A DNA stretch of 64,000 nucleotides from Perognathus longimembris pacificus (GCF_023159225.1 NC_063181.1:5043606-5107605), one strand, 5' to 3'; shown: positions 51,701 through 56,272, counted from the stretch's first letter. A program made the numbers and translations. The notes: a model not told the origin generated them from the letters alone.

Positions 51701-54232
51701 GCCTGAAGCCTTGACCTTCCCGTCCCCAGCCTCCCAAGGTGTGAGCCCCAGCCCCCAACCCCCAGCTCAGGTTGGTTATTTCGAAGGTCACTGGCATGTC
51801 TCTAGGAGCAAGTGCTACCGTTCAGTCAGCCGGAGCCAGCCGGAGCTTGCACGAGGGGTGGGAGCGCTGGGTCACGACGCCTCTGGGCCGGGTGGGAGCC
51901 GGCTGGGGGCTGGGAGTGATGAGTGAGCCGGCGGTGAGCGGTGCTGGGGGTCTGTGAGCGCCTCCAGGGTGCTCTGTCCACAGCTGCATGAGAGCATCCC
52001 TGAGGCTCGGGCACCCACGCGAGGCGTGCTCGGCAGGGGCTGGTGGCACGCGACGCCCCGCGGCCACCTGGGCCGGGCCCTCTGAGCACGCCGTAGCAGG
52101 ACTTGGGGAGTCACCACCCCACTCCTTCCCGTCTCTTCTTCACTGAGGGTGGGAGGTTTGTGTCCGTGTGTGCATATCCACTGATTTCCACAAACGACCC
52201 CAGTTCTTTCTTCTTGAGCGATGGTTCGCTTTAGCCCGCACTGGTGTGAAGGCCTGAAGGGCCAGCCTGGGCCTGCTGCACTGCCTCAAGGTCACCGTCA
52301 CCTTGGGCTTTCCCTGGAGCTTGGGGCCACAGCCCTGCACCTCGTCGCCCCTCTGCTCAGAGGAGACCATCTGAACCCCCACGTTTGCTTTCAGCTTGCG
52401 GACTCCCTGGTGCCCATGGAGATCAAGCCTGGCATCTCCCTGGCAACCGTCTCGGCTGTGCTGCACACGAAAGATAACAAGCACGTGCTTCAGGTAGGAG
52501 GCGGCCGGGTGGGGGGGGGGGAACCTGGCGACAGAGGCCCCTGCACTCAGGCCCGCCCCACCCAGCACGAACGCGAGACCCTCGTGCCCTGCCGCGGCCC
52601 GTTCAGATCACAGAGGCCCCTGTGGGGCCGCACGCCTCAGGAAGACCAAAGCGGGGAGCGCCAGGATTGCTGGACATGGGGCCGGGGGTCACCCTAAGTG
52701 CCACCCCCTCCTGCTAACGACAGCCCTGTCGGGCGGGCTGGGTGCTGCGAGGAGGCCTGAGGCCAGCGCCCGGGAATTCCGGGGGTGCACTGGGCCGTCC
52801 TCACCACACGTTCTCCTCGCTCACCTCCCATCGGCCCTGACAGCCCCCGTGGCAGCAGCTTCCCCGATCTCAGCCCCCTAGCGGGGTCCCCACGCGGAGC
52901 CCCGCGTGGCGGAGCCGCCCAGCAGCGGCTGAGTGGGGTGGGTGCAAGGCAGCCGTCCTGGCAGCCTCGGTGAGCCGGGGCGGGTGGCTTCCCAGCGGGG
53001 CCCTGGCAGCCTCCACGCGGAGGGACTGGAAAGTCACTGGCACCTCCTCTGCGCAGCCCCCGCCCAGGCCGGCCCAGGCCGCGGGGAAGAAGAGGAAGCG
53101 GGTGAGCGAGGATGTCCCGGACTGCAAGGTGCTGAAGCCACTCCTGAGCGGCTCCATCCCCGTGGAGCAGTTCGTGCAGACGCTGGAGAAGGTGAGAGGC
53201 TGAGCGTGCCCAGCCTTCCCCCCCCCAGGCCTTCCCAGGGCCCAGGCCTGGTGGGGCTGGGTGGGAGGAGCGACGGGAAGGGGCGCCAGCCCCACCCTGT
53301 GTCTCACCAGCCAGCGCCCCCTGGGTCCCAATGGCCGCTTCTCCCAAAGAAGGGGTTTCTTGACTTCAGCTAAGGGAAAGAGCGGATGTAGAGACCTCTG
53401 CGCTTCTAGCCGTGGCCCAGGGCACTGCCTTTCTTGACCTTGCCGTTGGGGTGGAGGTGAGCCGCGGAGGGGTCACCTTCACGCGTGTCAGATGATGACA
53501 CATTCGTCCGCACCTGCTGCTGCTGGTGAGAAAGGCTGCACCCGCATGGGTTACGTGCTTTGCCCCGCGCAGCGACTCAGCTCCGCCCCTCGGCATCTTC
53601 AGAGAAAGGCTAGCTGGGCGGCGGGCCGGCTTCTCATCTGCCCTCAGCTTCTCCCTCCCGCACGGCCTGTGAGCCGCGGCCCCGCGTGTGCACGGGCACA
53701 GCCCCACTCGGGGAGCGCCACGGGCAGCGGGAGGAAGGCTGCGGCGAGCCCCGTGCCTGGCGCCCCGCCGGGTACCCGCCAGCCCTGGGCCAGGGGAAAG
53801 GCTGCTCCTGCGGTCAGGAGGCCCCAGCCCCCTCCCCCGCACGCGCAGCACGGGGTTGGACTCGGTTGCTGTCCTAGGCCCTGTTGTGAAGGAAAGAAAC
53901 GGCTGGAGGGAGGGCCGTGAGTTCAAACCCAAGTATTGCCCAAAACAAACAGAATCTTCTAAAGGAACGTCCAAAAGACCCGTTCCTAGGCTGTGGCGGC
54001 GCGCCCGCGGTGCCCGCTCCATTTCCAGTCAGCCGTCCCTTCCTGTCTTGGGCAGCATGGCTTCAGTGACATCAAGGTGGAAGACACAGCCAAAGGCCAC
54101 ATCGTCCTGCTGCAGGAAGCGGAGACGCTCATCCAGCTCGAGGAGGACTCCACGCACATCATCTGCGACCACGACGAGCTGCTGCGGGTCCGGCTGCGGG
54201 ACCTGGTCCTCAAATTCCTGCAGAAGTTCTGA
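14728..54232 (+). CDS. INTS9: INTS9, Integrator complex subunit 9 (exons 2-17, lacks only exon 1)
   Basis: INTS9 is the catalytically inactive metallo-beta-lactamase/beta-CASP partner of the INTS11 endonuclease. Together with INTS4 they form the Integrator cleavage module, which processes snRNA 3' ends and attenuates paused pol II transcripts in the nucleus. Sixteen exons join in frame to 654 codons plus stop. The product matches my memory of mammalian INTS9 (658 residues in human) from about residue 4 to the end. The MBL fold is split between the N-terminal part (exons 2-8) and the part after the beta-CASP insert (about exons 8-13). The usual HxHxDH zinc motif is replaced by S-N-Y-H-C-M-M in exon 5, the known degenerate state of this subunit. 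A KKRKR basic cluster lies in exon 16, and the last two exons hold the C-terminal INTS11-binding domain. All internal splice sites are GT-AG. There is no frameshift or premature stop, so the gene looks intact. Exon numbers assume one upstream coding exon (Met-Lys-Leu). Confidence 0.97.
16140..16222 (+). mobile_element. Old ID-like SINE monomer
   Basis: GGCAGGAGACATGGTTCAAG and CTGCTTAGCACGTGTGAAA. An old B1-like stretch precedes it (about 15930-16130). Confidence 0.6.
17268..17469 (+). mobile_element. IDL-Geo SINE, full length
   Basis: The head has the tRNA-Ala-like boxes TAGCCTAGTGGC and GGTTCGATTCCCC. The second monomer starts ACGGCCAGAAGCGGCGCTG and ends GACTGGCC plus an A-rich tail. It is flanked by a perfect 14-bp duplication AAAACCTTTCAGTG (17254 and 17470), so it is a young insertion. 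Confidence 0.95.
18134..18351 (-). mobile_element. B1-Geo dimeric SINE, reverse
   Basis: GTGCCAGACCTGGGGCTTG start and ATTACAGGCATGAGCCACCA end mark the two halves in reverse. Confidence 0.9.
18796..18966 (+). mobile_element. B1-Geo dimeric SINE with internal deletion
   Basis: The 7SL-like left half is complete. The middle of the right monomer, including the A-box-like part, is missing. It ends GTTCAAGCCCTGG before the (CG)(CA) tract. Confidence 0.85.
18967..19024. repeat. (CG)n-(CA)n compound microsatellite
   Basis: About 7 CG repeats run straight into about 22 CA repeats at the 3' end of a B1-Geo SINE. Alternating purine-pyrimidine throughout, so it is a strong Z-DNA candidate. Confidence 0.95.
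19273..19312. repeat. 20-bp tandem duplication
   Basis: Two copies of TAAGTATATTTTTCAAGAAA (the second ends GAGA) side by side in intron 2. A recent local duplication. Confidence 0.85.
19598..19680 (+). mobile_element. Old ID-like SINE monomer
   Basis: TAGGAGTGTAGCTCAGTAGT and CAACCTCCAGCACCAAAG. Confidence 0.65.
19879..20088 (-). CDS. Unidentified 69-codon antisense ORF in INTS9 intron 2, possibly a retrocopy fragment
   Basis: On the - strand the frame reads [20 protein letters not shown], then [20 protein letters not shown], then [20 protein letters not shown] and stops. It stays open about ten codons upstream of the ATG. Composition is protein-like (mixed charge, few low-complexity residues), unlike most chance frames in this AT-rich intron. 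No tail, target duplication or partner exon is evident, and I do not recognise the family. It may be a pseudogene fragment, a nested exon or a chance ORF. Confidence 0.25.
   Translation of the reverse strand: MAIPENAKKIPIPPNPTISLSQLKNVTPKEMNGKKAQLVHVWDDKRIATFHPEANVCEIKIKSKVKTRH
20582..20695 (-). mobile_element. B1-like monomer, reverse
   Basis: GCAAGGTCTTTGCTATGTAT and GGGAGTATAGGCATGTATTACC, a diverged reverse B1. Confidence 0.65.
20883..20943 (+). CDS. INTS9: INTS9 exon 3 (residues about 46-66)
   Basis: The acceptor TTTTGCAG ends at 20882 and the donor GTAATG begins at 20944. The 61 nt encode [15 protein letters not shown] followed by NAFLDK. They restore phase 0 after exon 2. Confidence 0.97.
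21111..21292 (-). mobile_element. B1-Geo dimeric SINE, reverse
   Basis: GGTCAGTTGTGGGGCTTG to GGCATGAGCCACTGGTG. Shortened between the halves. Confidence 0.9.
22155..22400 (-). mobile_element. L1-like 3'-end remnant, reverse
   Basis: TTTTTATTGTTATTATAAAG, GTTGTACAGAAGGGTTATA and AAGTCAGGTAATGAGTACAG. It looks like a diverged relative of the element at 13768. Confidence 0.5.
23371..23433 (+). CDS. INTS9: INTS9 exon 4 (residues about 67-87)
   Basis: The acceptor TCTCTTTTAG ends at 23370 and the donor GTGAGG begins at 23434. The 63 nt encode [17 protein letters not shown] then CLPE, phase 0 to 0. Skipping it would keep the frame. Confidence 0.97.
23434..26623 (+). other. INTS9: INTS9 intron 4
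   Basis: 3.2 kb, with one IDL-Geo SINE at 24949-25155. The region 25200-26600 is moderately GC-richer and has no recognisable repeat or exon. Confidence 0.9.
24949..25155 (+). mobile_element. IDL-Geo SINE, full length
   Basis: The same two-part structure with a TAAA-repeat tail. Flanks share AAATAAATCTTTC, a target-site duplication (about 24936 and 25156). Confidence 0.95.
26624..26763 (+). CDS. INTS9: INTS9 exon 5 (residues about 88-134), degenerate MBL metal site
   Basis: The acceptor TTTTCAG ends at 26623 and the donor GTGAGA begins at 26764. The exon encodes [20 protein letters not shown] and onwards to EPTVQIG. The segment S-N-Y-H-C-M-M (about residues 102-108) sits where INTS11 and CPSF73 carry H-x-H-x-D-H. 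Only one histidine survives, so the subunit should not bind the catalytic zinc pair. The exon ends in phase 2. Confidence 0.97.
27473..27701 (+). mobile_element. IDL-Geo SINE with about 42-base pure poly(A) tail
   Basis: The tail at 27664-27705 is uninterrupted A. Flanks share AAAATCCAAAATAGAGG (27456 and 27702). The long pure tail and perfect 17-bp duplication make it the youngest-looking insertion here. Its head reads CTCGGATACACGAGG, like the copy at 17268, suggesting a subfamily. Confidence 0.96.
27801..28003 (-). mobile_element. IDL-Geo SINE, reverse
   Basis: Reverse copy beginning with poly-T. Flanks AAACCAAAACTTTT and AAACCAAATCTTTT are a target duplication with one mismatch. Confidence 0.93.
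28234..28514 (+). mobile_element. B1-Geo SINE interrupted by another SINE fragment
   Basis: The left part ends at 28335 (GCAGGAAAGACA) and the right part resumes at 28390 (TTAACCACCCAAGAGTC). Between them is a poly-T and a reverse Geo end (CTAGTCCTAGGGCTTG, 28336-28389). Confidence 0.8.
28924..29010 (+). CDS. INTS9: INTS9 exon 6 (residues about 134-163)
   Basis: The acceptor CAG ends at 28923 after a long pyrimidine tract and the donor GTAAGC begins at 29011. It encodes [18 protein letters not shown] followed by [10 protein letters not shown]. It is phase 2 in and out, and arginine codons are split at both ends. Confidence 0.97.
29743..29974 (+). mobile_element. B1-Geo dimeric SINE
   Basis: Start AGCTGAGTGCCACTGGCTC; right monomer TTTCAAGTGGTAGAGTGCTC; A/GA-rich tail. 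Confidence 0.92.
29985..30110 (+). repeat. MIR fragment
   Basis: GCAAAGAGGTTAGTAACTCG and CCCGAGGTCAGCCTGAAC fit the MIR core. Confidence 0.55.
31665..31891 (+). mobile_element. B1-Geo dimeric SINE
   Basis: Start GCCAAGCACCAGCGCTC; right monomer ACTCAAATGGTAGAGCACT; A-rich tail. Confidence 0.9.
32402..32745 (-). mobile_element. Old reverse SINE composite with B1-like monomer
   Basis: 32626-32745 is a clear reverse B1-like monomer (TCTCAGCCTCCTGAGTAGG, GGTGTTGGCCACTGTGCCC). 32402-32600 holds a weaker ID/B1-like composite. Confidence 0.65.
32850..32965 (+). mobile_element. B1-like monomer
   Basis: CCAGGGAGGCAGAAGTAGG and GAAGCCAGTCCGGGCTACAC are B1-like. Confidence 0.75.
33125..33235 (-). 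repeat. MIR fragment, reverse
   Basis: CCTTGTTTCCTCATTTTTAA and GGATTCTTGGGAGAACTAAA are the reverse of the MIR core region. Confidence 0.5.
34185..34415 (-). mobile_element. B1-Geo dimeric SINE, reverse
   Basis: GGCCAGTCCTGGGACTGG to ACAGGCTTGAGCCACCAGC, full length. Confidence 0.92.
34470..34575 (-). mobile_element. B1-like monomer, reverse
   Basis: CTCTGTAGCTTAAGATGGCC and GGGCTGGGATTACAGACG are typical reverse B1 segments. Confidence 0.8.
35162..35330 (-). mobile_element. B1-Geo SINE, reverse, truncated
   Basis: GCTCTACCAATTGAGCAA and GGGCTTGAGCCACCC are recognisable. The 3' part of the element is absent. Confidence 0.75.
35415..35535 (+). CDS. INTS9: INTS9 exon 7 (residues about 163-203)
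   Basis: The acceptor TTTACAG ends at 35414 and the donor GTGAGT begins at 35536. It encodes [20 protein letters not shown] and [19 protein letters not shown]. The 121 nt return the frame to phase 0. Confidence 0.97.
35536..36771 (+). other. INTS9: INTS9 intron 7
   Basis: 1.2 kb, mostly a B1-Geo SINE (35833-36058) followed by an old B1-like monomer (about 36130-36215). Confidence 0.9.
35833..36058 (+). mobile_element. B1-Geo dimeric SINE
   Basis: Start GCCGAGCACCGGTGGCTC, close to 7SL. Flanks AAGGACTCCT and AAGGAGTCCT are a near-perfect target duplication. Confidence 0.93.
36772..36906 (+). CDS. INTS9: INTS9 exon 8 (residues about 204-248)
   Basis: The acceptor TTCTTTTCAG ends at 36771 and the donor GTAATG begins at 36907. 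The 135 nt, phase 0 to 0, encode [20 protein letters not shown] and [20 protein letters not shown]. This is the MBL strand region leading into the beta-CASP insert. Confidence 0.97.
37145..37360 (+). repeat. Ancient mammalian interspersed repeat remnant
   Basis: ATTCATTTGCTCAGCAGATA, TTACTGAATACCTAATGAAG and CAGATTGTGATACAAGTCCT resemble the widespread old repeat whose core reads as tattgagcacctactatgtg. I believe it is an L2-type remnant. Similar traces lie at 4510-4620 (+) and 16655-16765 (-). Confidence 0.4.
37412..37590 (+). mobile_element. Old B1-like monomer
   Basis: CACATGTGTATAATCCCGTC and CTCAAGGCCAGGCTGGGG. Strongly diverged. Confidence 0.6.
37738..37955 (-). mobile_element. B1-Geo dimeric SINE, reverse, old
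   Basis: GGTGCTCTACCACTTAAACC, GGAGATGGAGTCTCACTGAC and GGCCTTAGCCACCAGCAC are diverged copies of the two halves. Confidence 0.8.
38297..38706. repeat. Minisatellite, 60-bp unit, about 6.5 copies
   Basis: Five near-perfect 60-bp periods are followed by one copy lacking 4 bp of CACTCACT and preceded by a degenerate copy. The unit contains CCCCGAGAGGCGCACC, GGCTCACCGG and CTATCCCAGAAGGCCAGTG. Copies differ mainly at two C/G sites flanking GGCTCACCGG. It is a GC- and CpG-rich island inside the AT-rich intron 8. Confidence 0.97.
38763..38839 (-). mobile_element. Old ID-like SINE monomer, reverse
   Basis: Contains CTAGGCAAGCACTTCTACC and GCTTGAACTCAGGAC, the reverse of an ID-type head. It lies directly after the 60-bp minisatellite. 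Confidence 0.6.
39200..39334 (-). mobile_element. B1-Geo SINE, reverse, right monomer only
   Basis: GGTCATGGGGCTTGAACC to AGAGTCTTACAGATTTCC. The 7SL-like half is not present. Confidence 0.8.
39950..40620 (-). mobile_element. L1 fragment with internal inversion, carrying an IDL-Geo
   Basis: 39950-40240 reads as the reverse of an L1 3' region (TTTATCCATTCATCTGTTGA, GCTGAATAATACTCTTACTG). 40265-40620 excluding the SINE reads in the forward sense (GATGCTGGCAAGAATGTGGA, GGAAAACAGTATGGAG), which lies upstream in L1. I recognised this from memory of mammalian L1 consensus sequence. No intact ORF is present. Confidence 0.75.
40306..40507 (+). mobile_element. IDL-Geo SINE inside an L1 fragment
   Basis: Full-length copy with the CTCGTATACATGAGG head variant. 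A 12-bp duplication AAAAAATTAGAG flanks it (40294 and 40508). It interrupts an older L1 remnant. Confidence 0.95.
40999..41110 (+). CDS. INTS9: INTS9 exon 9 (residues about 249-286), start of beta-CASP region
   Basis: The acceptor TTTTTCAG ends at 40998 and the donor GTACGG begins at 41111. It encodes [18 protein letters not shown] then [19 protein letters not shown]. It ends in phase 1. Confidence 0.97.
41776..41946 (-). mobile_element. B1-Geo SINE, reverse, truncated
   Basis: CCAAGGCTGGAACTCTACC to GGTGTGAGCCACTGGAGCC. Confidence 0.85.
42463..42659 (+). mobile_element. IDL-Geo SINE, full length
   Basis: Flanked by AAGCTACAGGATCAGG (42447 and 42660), a perfect 16-bp duplication. Confidence 0.95.
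43292..43472 (+). CDS. INTS9: INTS9 exon 10 (residues about 286-346), beta-CASP region
   Basis: The acceptor GTCCTAG ends at 43291 and the donor GTATGT begins at 43473. It encodes [18 protein letters not shown], the GG-x-VL-x-P beta-CASP strand, then [15 protein letters not shown] and [13 protein letters not shown] tryptophan codon is split at the donor (phase 2). At 181 nt it is the longest exon here. Confidence 0.97.
43533..43764 (+). mobile_element. B1-Geo dimeric SINE
   Basis: Start GCTAGGTGCTGGTGGCTC, end CCACCACTGGCC plus A tail. It fills most of intron 10. Confidence 0.92.
43932..43992 (+). CDS. INTS9: INTS9 exon 11 (residues about 346-366)
   Basis: The acceptor TTTAAAAG ends at 43931, a weak pyrimidine tract just after a run of CTC/TTT. 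The donor GTAAGG begins at 43993. It encodes [20 protein letters not shown]. Intron 10 before it is only 459 bp, the smallest in the gene. Confidence 0.96.
43993..46045 (+). other. INTS9: INTS9 intron 11
   Basis: 2.1 kb, with a B1-Geo SINE at 45499-45722. The segment 44000-45480 shows no recognisable feature. Intron 10 (43473-43931) is almost wholly occupied by another B1-Geo SINE. Confidence 0.9.
45499..45722 (+). mobile_element. B1-Geo dimeric SINE
   Basis: Start GCCAGGCAGTGATGGC; right monomer GGCTCAAAGTGATAGAGCAC; AACAAAAC tail. Confidence 0.92.
46046..46217 (+). CDS. INTS9: INTS9 exon 12 (residues about 367-424)
   Basis: The acceptor TTCCAG ends at 46045 and the donor GTAAAT begins at 46218. 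It encodes [20 protein letters not shown], then [15 protein letters not shown] and [11 protein letters not shown]. It ends in phase 1. By my hand count, 36 of 57 complete codons end in G or C, similar to upstream exons and unlike exon 13. Confidence 0.97.
46218..47285 (+). other. INTS9: INTS9 intron 12
   Basis: 1.1 kb, with a G-rich tract at about 46473-46503 and a reverse B1-Geo SINE (46764-46992). It spans the change from AT-rich to GC-rich sequence. Confidence 0.9.
46764..46992 (-). mobile_element. B1-Geo dimeric SINE, reverse
   Basis: TGGGCCTAGCACTTGAAC to TTGAGCCACCAGCACCTGGC, nearly full length. Confidence 0.92.
47286..47410 (+). CDS. INTS9: INTS9 exon 13 (residues about 424-465)
   Basis: The acceptor TTCTCTTAG ends at 47285 and the donor GTAAGG begins at 47411. 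It encodes [18 protein letters not shown] then [20 protein letters not shown]. By my count 35 of 41 complete codons end in G or C. This is the first exon in the high-GC part of the gene. Confidence 0.97.
47411..48438 (+). other. INTS9: INTS9 intron 13
   Basis: 1.0 kb, with one truncated B1-Geo SINE with clear target-site duplication (47609-47771). GC-rich towards its 3' end. Confidence 0.9.
47609..47771 (+). mobile_element. B1-Geo SINE with internal deletions
   Basis: Flanks AAAACCAGTTGTG (47593 and 47787) prove one insertion although the centre is shortened (163 bases instead of about 225). Confidence 0.9.
48439..48606 (+). CDS. INTS9: INTS9 exon 14 (residues about 466-521)
   Basis: The acceptor GGTCCCCAG ends at 48438 and the donor GTGAGC begins at 48607. 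The 168 nt, phase 0 to 0, encode [20 protein letters not shown], then [18 protein letters not shown] and [11 protein letters not shown]. By my count 51 of 56 codons end in G or C. Confidence 0.97.
49472..49666 (-). mobile_element. B1-Geo dimeric SINE, reverse
   Basis: CTCATGGGGCTTGAGCTTTG to GGCCACCAGCACCTGGCT, with a short deletion in the 7SL-like half. Confidence 0.92.
50389..50574 (-). mobile_element. IDL-Geo SINE, reverse, next to the tubulin pseudogene
   Basis: Reverse copy ending about 22 bases before the pseudogene ATG. TTGAAATT on both sides may be its target duplication. If so, it inserted into pseudogene 5' UTR sequence. Confidence 0.9.
50597..51202 (+). pseudogene. Beta-tubulin processed pseudogene, 3'-truncated
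   Basis: The sequence starts with ATG and reads [20 protein letters not shown], then [20 protein letters not shown], clearly the beta-tubulin N-terminus (the first four residues form the MREI autoregulatory motif). There are no introns. After about 45 codons the frame is broken by small indels, but tubulin similarity continues in shifting frames: the [11 protein letters not shown] region near 50795, the GHYTEG region near 50900, and the VVPSPKVSD and [15 protein letters not shown] segments at 51080-51170. It stops near residue 205, where sequence switches directly to a SINE fragment. The C-terminal half and any poly(A) tail are gone. It cannot encode tubulin. I cannot tell which beta-tubulin gene was the source. 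Confidence 0.93.
51203..51262 (+). mobile_element. Geo monomer fragment
   Basis: CACTAGCCTTGAGCATACAG to TTCAGTCCCCAGG, joined directly to the broken end of the tubulin pseudogene. Confidence 0.8.
51498..51765 (-). mobile_element. Old reverse SINE composite
   Basis: Weak resemblance to reverse ID-like (TTGTTAGGCAGGTACTGG) and B1-like parts (CAGCCTCCCAAGGTGTGAGC). Confidence 0.5.
52395..52493 (+). CDS. INTS9: INTS9 exon 15 (residues about 522-554)
   Basis: The acceptor GCTTTCAG ends at 52394 and the donor GTAGGA begins at 52494. The 99 nt encode [20 protein letters not shown] then [13 protein letters not shown], phase 0 to 0. A run of ten or more G bases starts about 17 nt past the donor. 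Confidence 0.97.
52494..54055 (+). other. INTS9: INTS9 introns 15 and 16 (around exon 16)
   Basis: Introns 15 (52494-53056) and 16 (53192-54055) are short, very GC-rich and CpG-rich, and I see no transposon in them. A poly-G run lies at about 52510-52521, and a C-rich run begins near 53220. Exon 16 lies between them. Confidence 0.85.
53057..53191 (+). CDS. INTS9: INTS9 exon 16 (residues about 555-599), basic NLS-like cluster
   Basis: The acceptor CTGCGCAG ends at 53056 and the donor GTGAGA begins at 53192. It encodes a proline-rich linker, then [18 protein letters not shown] and [22 protein letters not shown] is a classic monopartite NLS-like patch. By my count 43 of 45 codons end in G or C. 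The linker reads [12 protein letters not shown] and is one residue shorter than the human form as I remember it. Confidence 0.97.
54056..54232 (+). CDS. INTS9: INTS9 exon 17, terminal coding part (residues about 600-657 and stop)
   Basis: The acceptor CTTGGGCAG ends at 54055. It encodes [20 protein letters not shown], then [15 protein letters not shown] and ends [12 protein letters not shown] with TGA at 54230-54232. This is the C-terminal domain known to heterodimerise with the INTS11 C-terminus. Differences from human as I recall it include His and Leu in the CDHDELL segment. By my count 51 of 58 codons end in G or C. Confidence 0.97.
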   Translation, partial: HGFSDIKVEDTAKGHIVLLQEAETLIQLEEDSTHIICDHDELLRVRLRDLVLKFLQKF

Positions 54233-54589
54233 GCCCGCCACGGCCCACCCACGGGGGACATGGGGCAGGCGCGCGCGGCCCGGGACGGAAGAGGAGCTGG
54301 CAGAGACCGCCCGGAGCCCGCCAGGCCCTGCGGGTGCAGGCCAGGGCCGCCCTTGGCACCCGGCAGCCGCCGCCGTCTTTCCAGCCCGGTCCTCGCGAGC
54401 TGCGGAGGAGCCCGCAGGACAGAAGCCCGGCCCGGAGGCTCCCGGGGCAGGGACGCGAGGCGGTGACAGCTCCGCAAGCAAGCCTCAGTGCTCCCCAACT
54501 TAATAACACCTGCCCCATACCAAGCGTGGAGCTCAGGCACGGCCCAGGTGCTGGGGCTTCTACCCACAGTGTAAACTCAAACCCTAGCA

Positions 54590-54650
54590 CTTACACACAG
54601 GCACACGCACGTGCACGCGCACATGCACACACGCAGGCACACACGCAATC
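54590..54650. repeat. INTS9: CA/CG-rich tract in INTS9 3' UTR
   Basis: Interrupted ACACAGGCACACGCACGTGC pattern of about 60 bases shortly before the poly(A) signal. Confidence 0.8.
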
Positions 54651-54707
54651 CCCCAAAAGTAGCAAAGTAAATCCATCTACCTGTATTTTATACCGCAGTC
54701 CATTGTT

Positions 54708-54713
54708 AATAAA
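54708..54713 (+). terminator. INTS9: INTS9 poly(A) signal AATAAA
   Basis: This is the only canonical AATAAA in the 500 bases after the INTS9 stop. It lies in GTTAATAAACTTATT and is followed by a T-rich stretch. Its position fits a short 3' UTR of about 500 nt. Confidence 0.8.
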
Positions 54714-56050
54714 CTTATTTTTATAGATCCCTGCTTTCTTGAAACTGTGGTCTAAATAGTGATTACCTAAAAAAATGTGAAAAGATGTAAGAATGGCGTA
54801 AACCTGGAAAGCTCCACAACACAAATAATACAACCTAGCACTGTTTACAACAACAACAACGACCCAGCGTGCGCCCCGCCTCCGCGGGGCAGCGAACACG
54901 ACCCAGGCCGCCCTGGTGGAGGGTCCGACTCGTGTCGCCCTCGGGTGACGTGGGTCAGCACGGACAGAAGACCAAGCACAGGCCTAGGCGCAAACCAAGC
55001 CTGTGGGAAAGTCGGCATGGGGCTGGAGGAATGGCTGGCGGGGGGGAGGGGGGTAAACCCAGCTCCCAACGCGCTTCTCCTGCTGTGGGGTGCAGAGGCG
55101 CGCACCGAAGCCCCCCCCCCCCCCGCATGCGCTCACGGCCCCTGCGGGACATGGCATAGTAGTGAAATGGGAACTGAGAAAGTCCAAGTGAACACAAGCA
55201 ACTCAAAAGTAAAGCAGGGCAAGCGCACGCGGCTCAGGTGAAACCCCAGGACCAAACAAAAACTGGACTAATGATGGTTCTACACTTGTTTCAAGTCCCG
55301 GGTGGCCGGCACTTCAGACTGCCTCCGGGAGCAGAACGGGCAGAGCCACCACTCACCTGACTCAGTTTCCCCACCGTGAACCAGTCCAGTAACATCTTAC
55401 CTTCCTTCCCCATCAAGCTCACGTCCACACGGGGCTGTGGCAGACAGAACCTCTGGGTTCCAAGCAGGCGTTACCTCGTCTCGTCGGCAGTTGTTTTCAT
55501 GCTAGAATGAGCTCTAAGTGGACTTGAGTTGTTCTCTCGGCAGAGCTTTCCACAGAGTGGCACACAGGTGTCCGATGCTGTGTGACTGATGACCCTGGAT
55601 CTTAGTGACCTCATCTCACTGTTGGGGGGGCGGGGTGCGCCTGGGGTACGGGCTGGGCTGGGCTCAGGCCTCCTCTCCACACAGCCGCAGTCTGTGCTGC
55701 GTGAGGAAACAGCTGCAGTTTCGTTGTCCCCCAAACACCCCGCCACTGGGTGACGTCTGCCTTCCACATCCTTCATGAATACCAGGCTCATACGCGGGAC
55801 CGTGGAGGCGTCCAGGCCCTCTCCTGCCCTGACCCGGGGGCTCAGCTACCCCGGATCCTAGGACGGGGGAGTGGGTTTTTCCCAAGTGCCATATGTGGCA
55901 TGCAAAGACACAAAGACACGGAGAGCACTGGACAGGAAGAGGGCGGTCCCCCACCCCAAGCCACAAGTGCTTTGTGAGTCACAGCAGCCCGGACACTGCG
56001 TGAACATTACTCTGCTTTGAACCAAAAGTAGGGTAAAGAAATGAAGTATT

Positions 56051-56272
56051 GCTGGGCTCCAATGACTCAAGCCTGAAATCCCAGCTACTCAGGAGGCTGA
56101 GATGCCATCCAAGTTCTAAGCCAACCCAAACAGGAAACTCTCAAGATGCTTGTCTCCAATTAACCACAAAAAGCCAGAAATGGCGCTGTGGCTCAAGTGG
56201 CAGAGTGCTAACCTTGAGGAAAAAGAAGCCAGGGACAGTGCTCAGGCCCTGAGTCCAAGCCCCAGGACTGGC
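56051..56272 (+). mobile_element. B1-Geo dimeric SINE
   Basis: Start GCTGGGCTCCAATGACTC. The right monomer is nearly identical to that of young IDL-Geo copies (AAAAAGAAGCCAGGGACAGT), so it may be a recent hybrid. Confidence 0.9.

Larger units (their letters stand above)
48607..52394 (+). other. INTS9: INTS9 intron 14
   Basis: 3.8 kb. It contains a reverse B1-Geo (49472-49666), a reverse IDL-Geo (50389-50574), the beta-tubulin pseudogene (50597-51202) and an old reverse SINE composite (about 51498-51765). GC- and CpG-rich from 51800 on. Confidence 0.9.
54233..54735 (+). other. INTS9: INTS9 3' UTR
   Basis: This runs from the stop codon to roughly 20 nt past the AATAAA at 54708. The first 250 bases are very GC- and CpG-rich. 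It then becomes CA/CG-alternating (about 54590-54650) and AT-rich near the poly(A) signal. The exact cleavage site is inferred, not seen. Confidence 0.8.

Noticed and set aside
53366..54590. Long overlapping ORFs around the INTS9 last exon (up to 271 codons)
   Set aside because: They are shadows in other frames of GC-rich exon 17, intron 16 and 3' UTR. Splice sites and homology fix the true frame.
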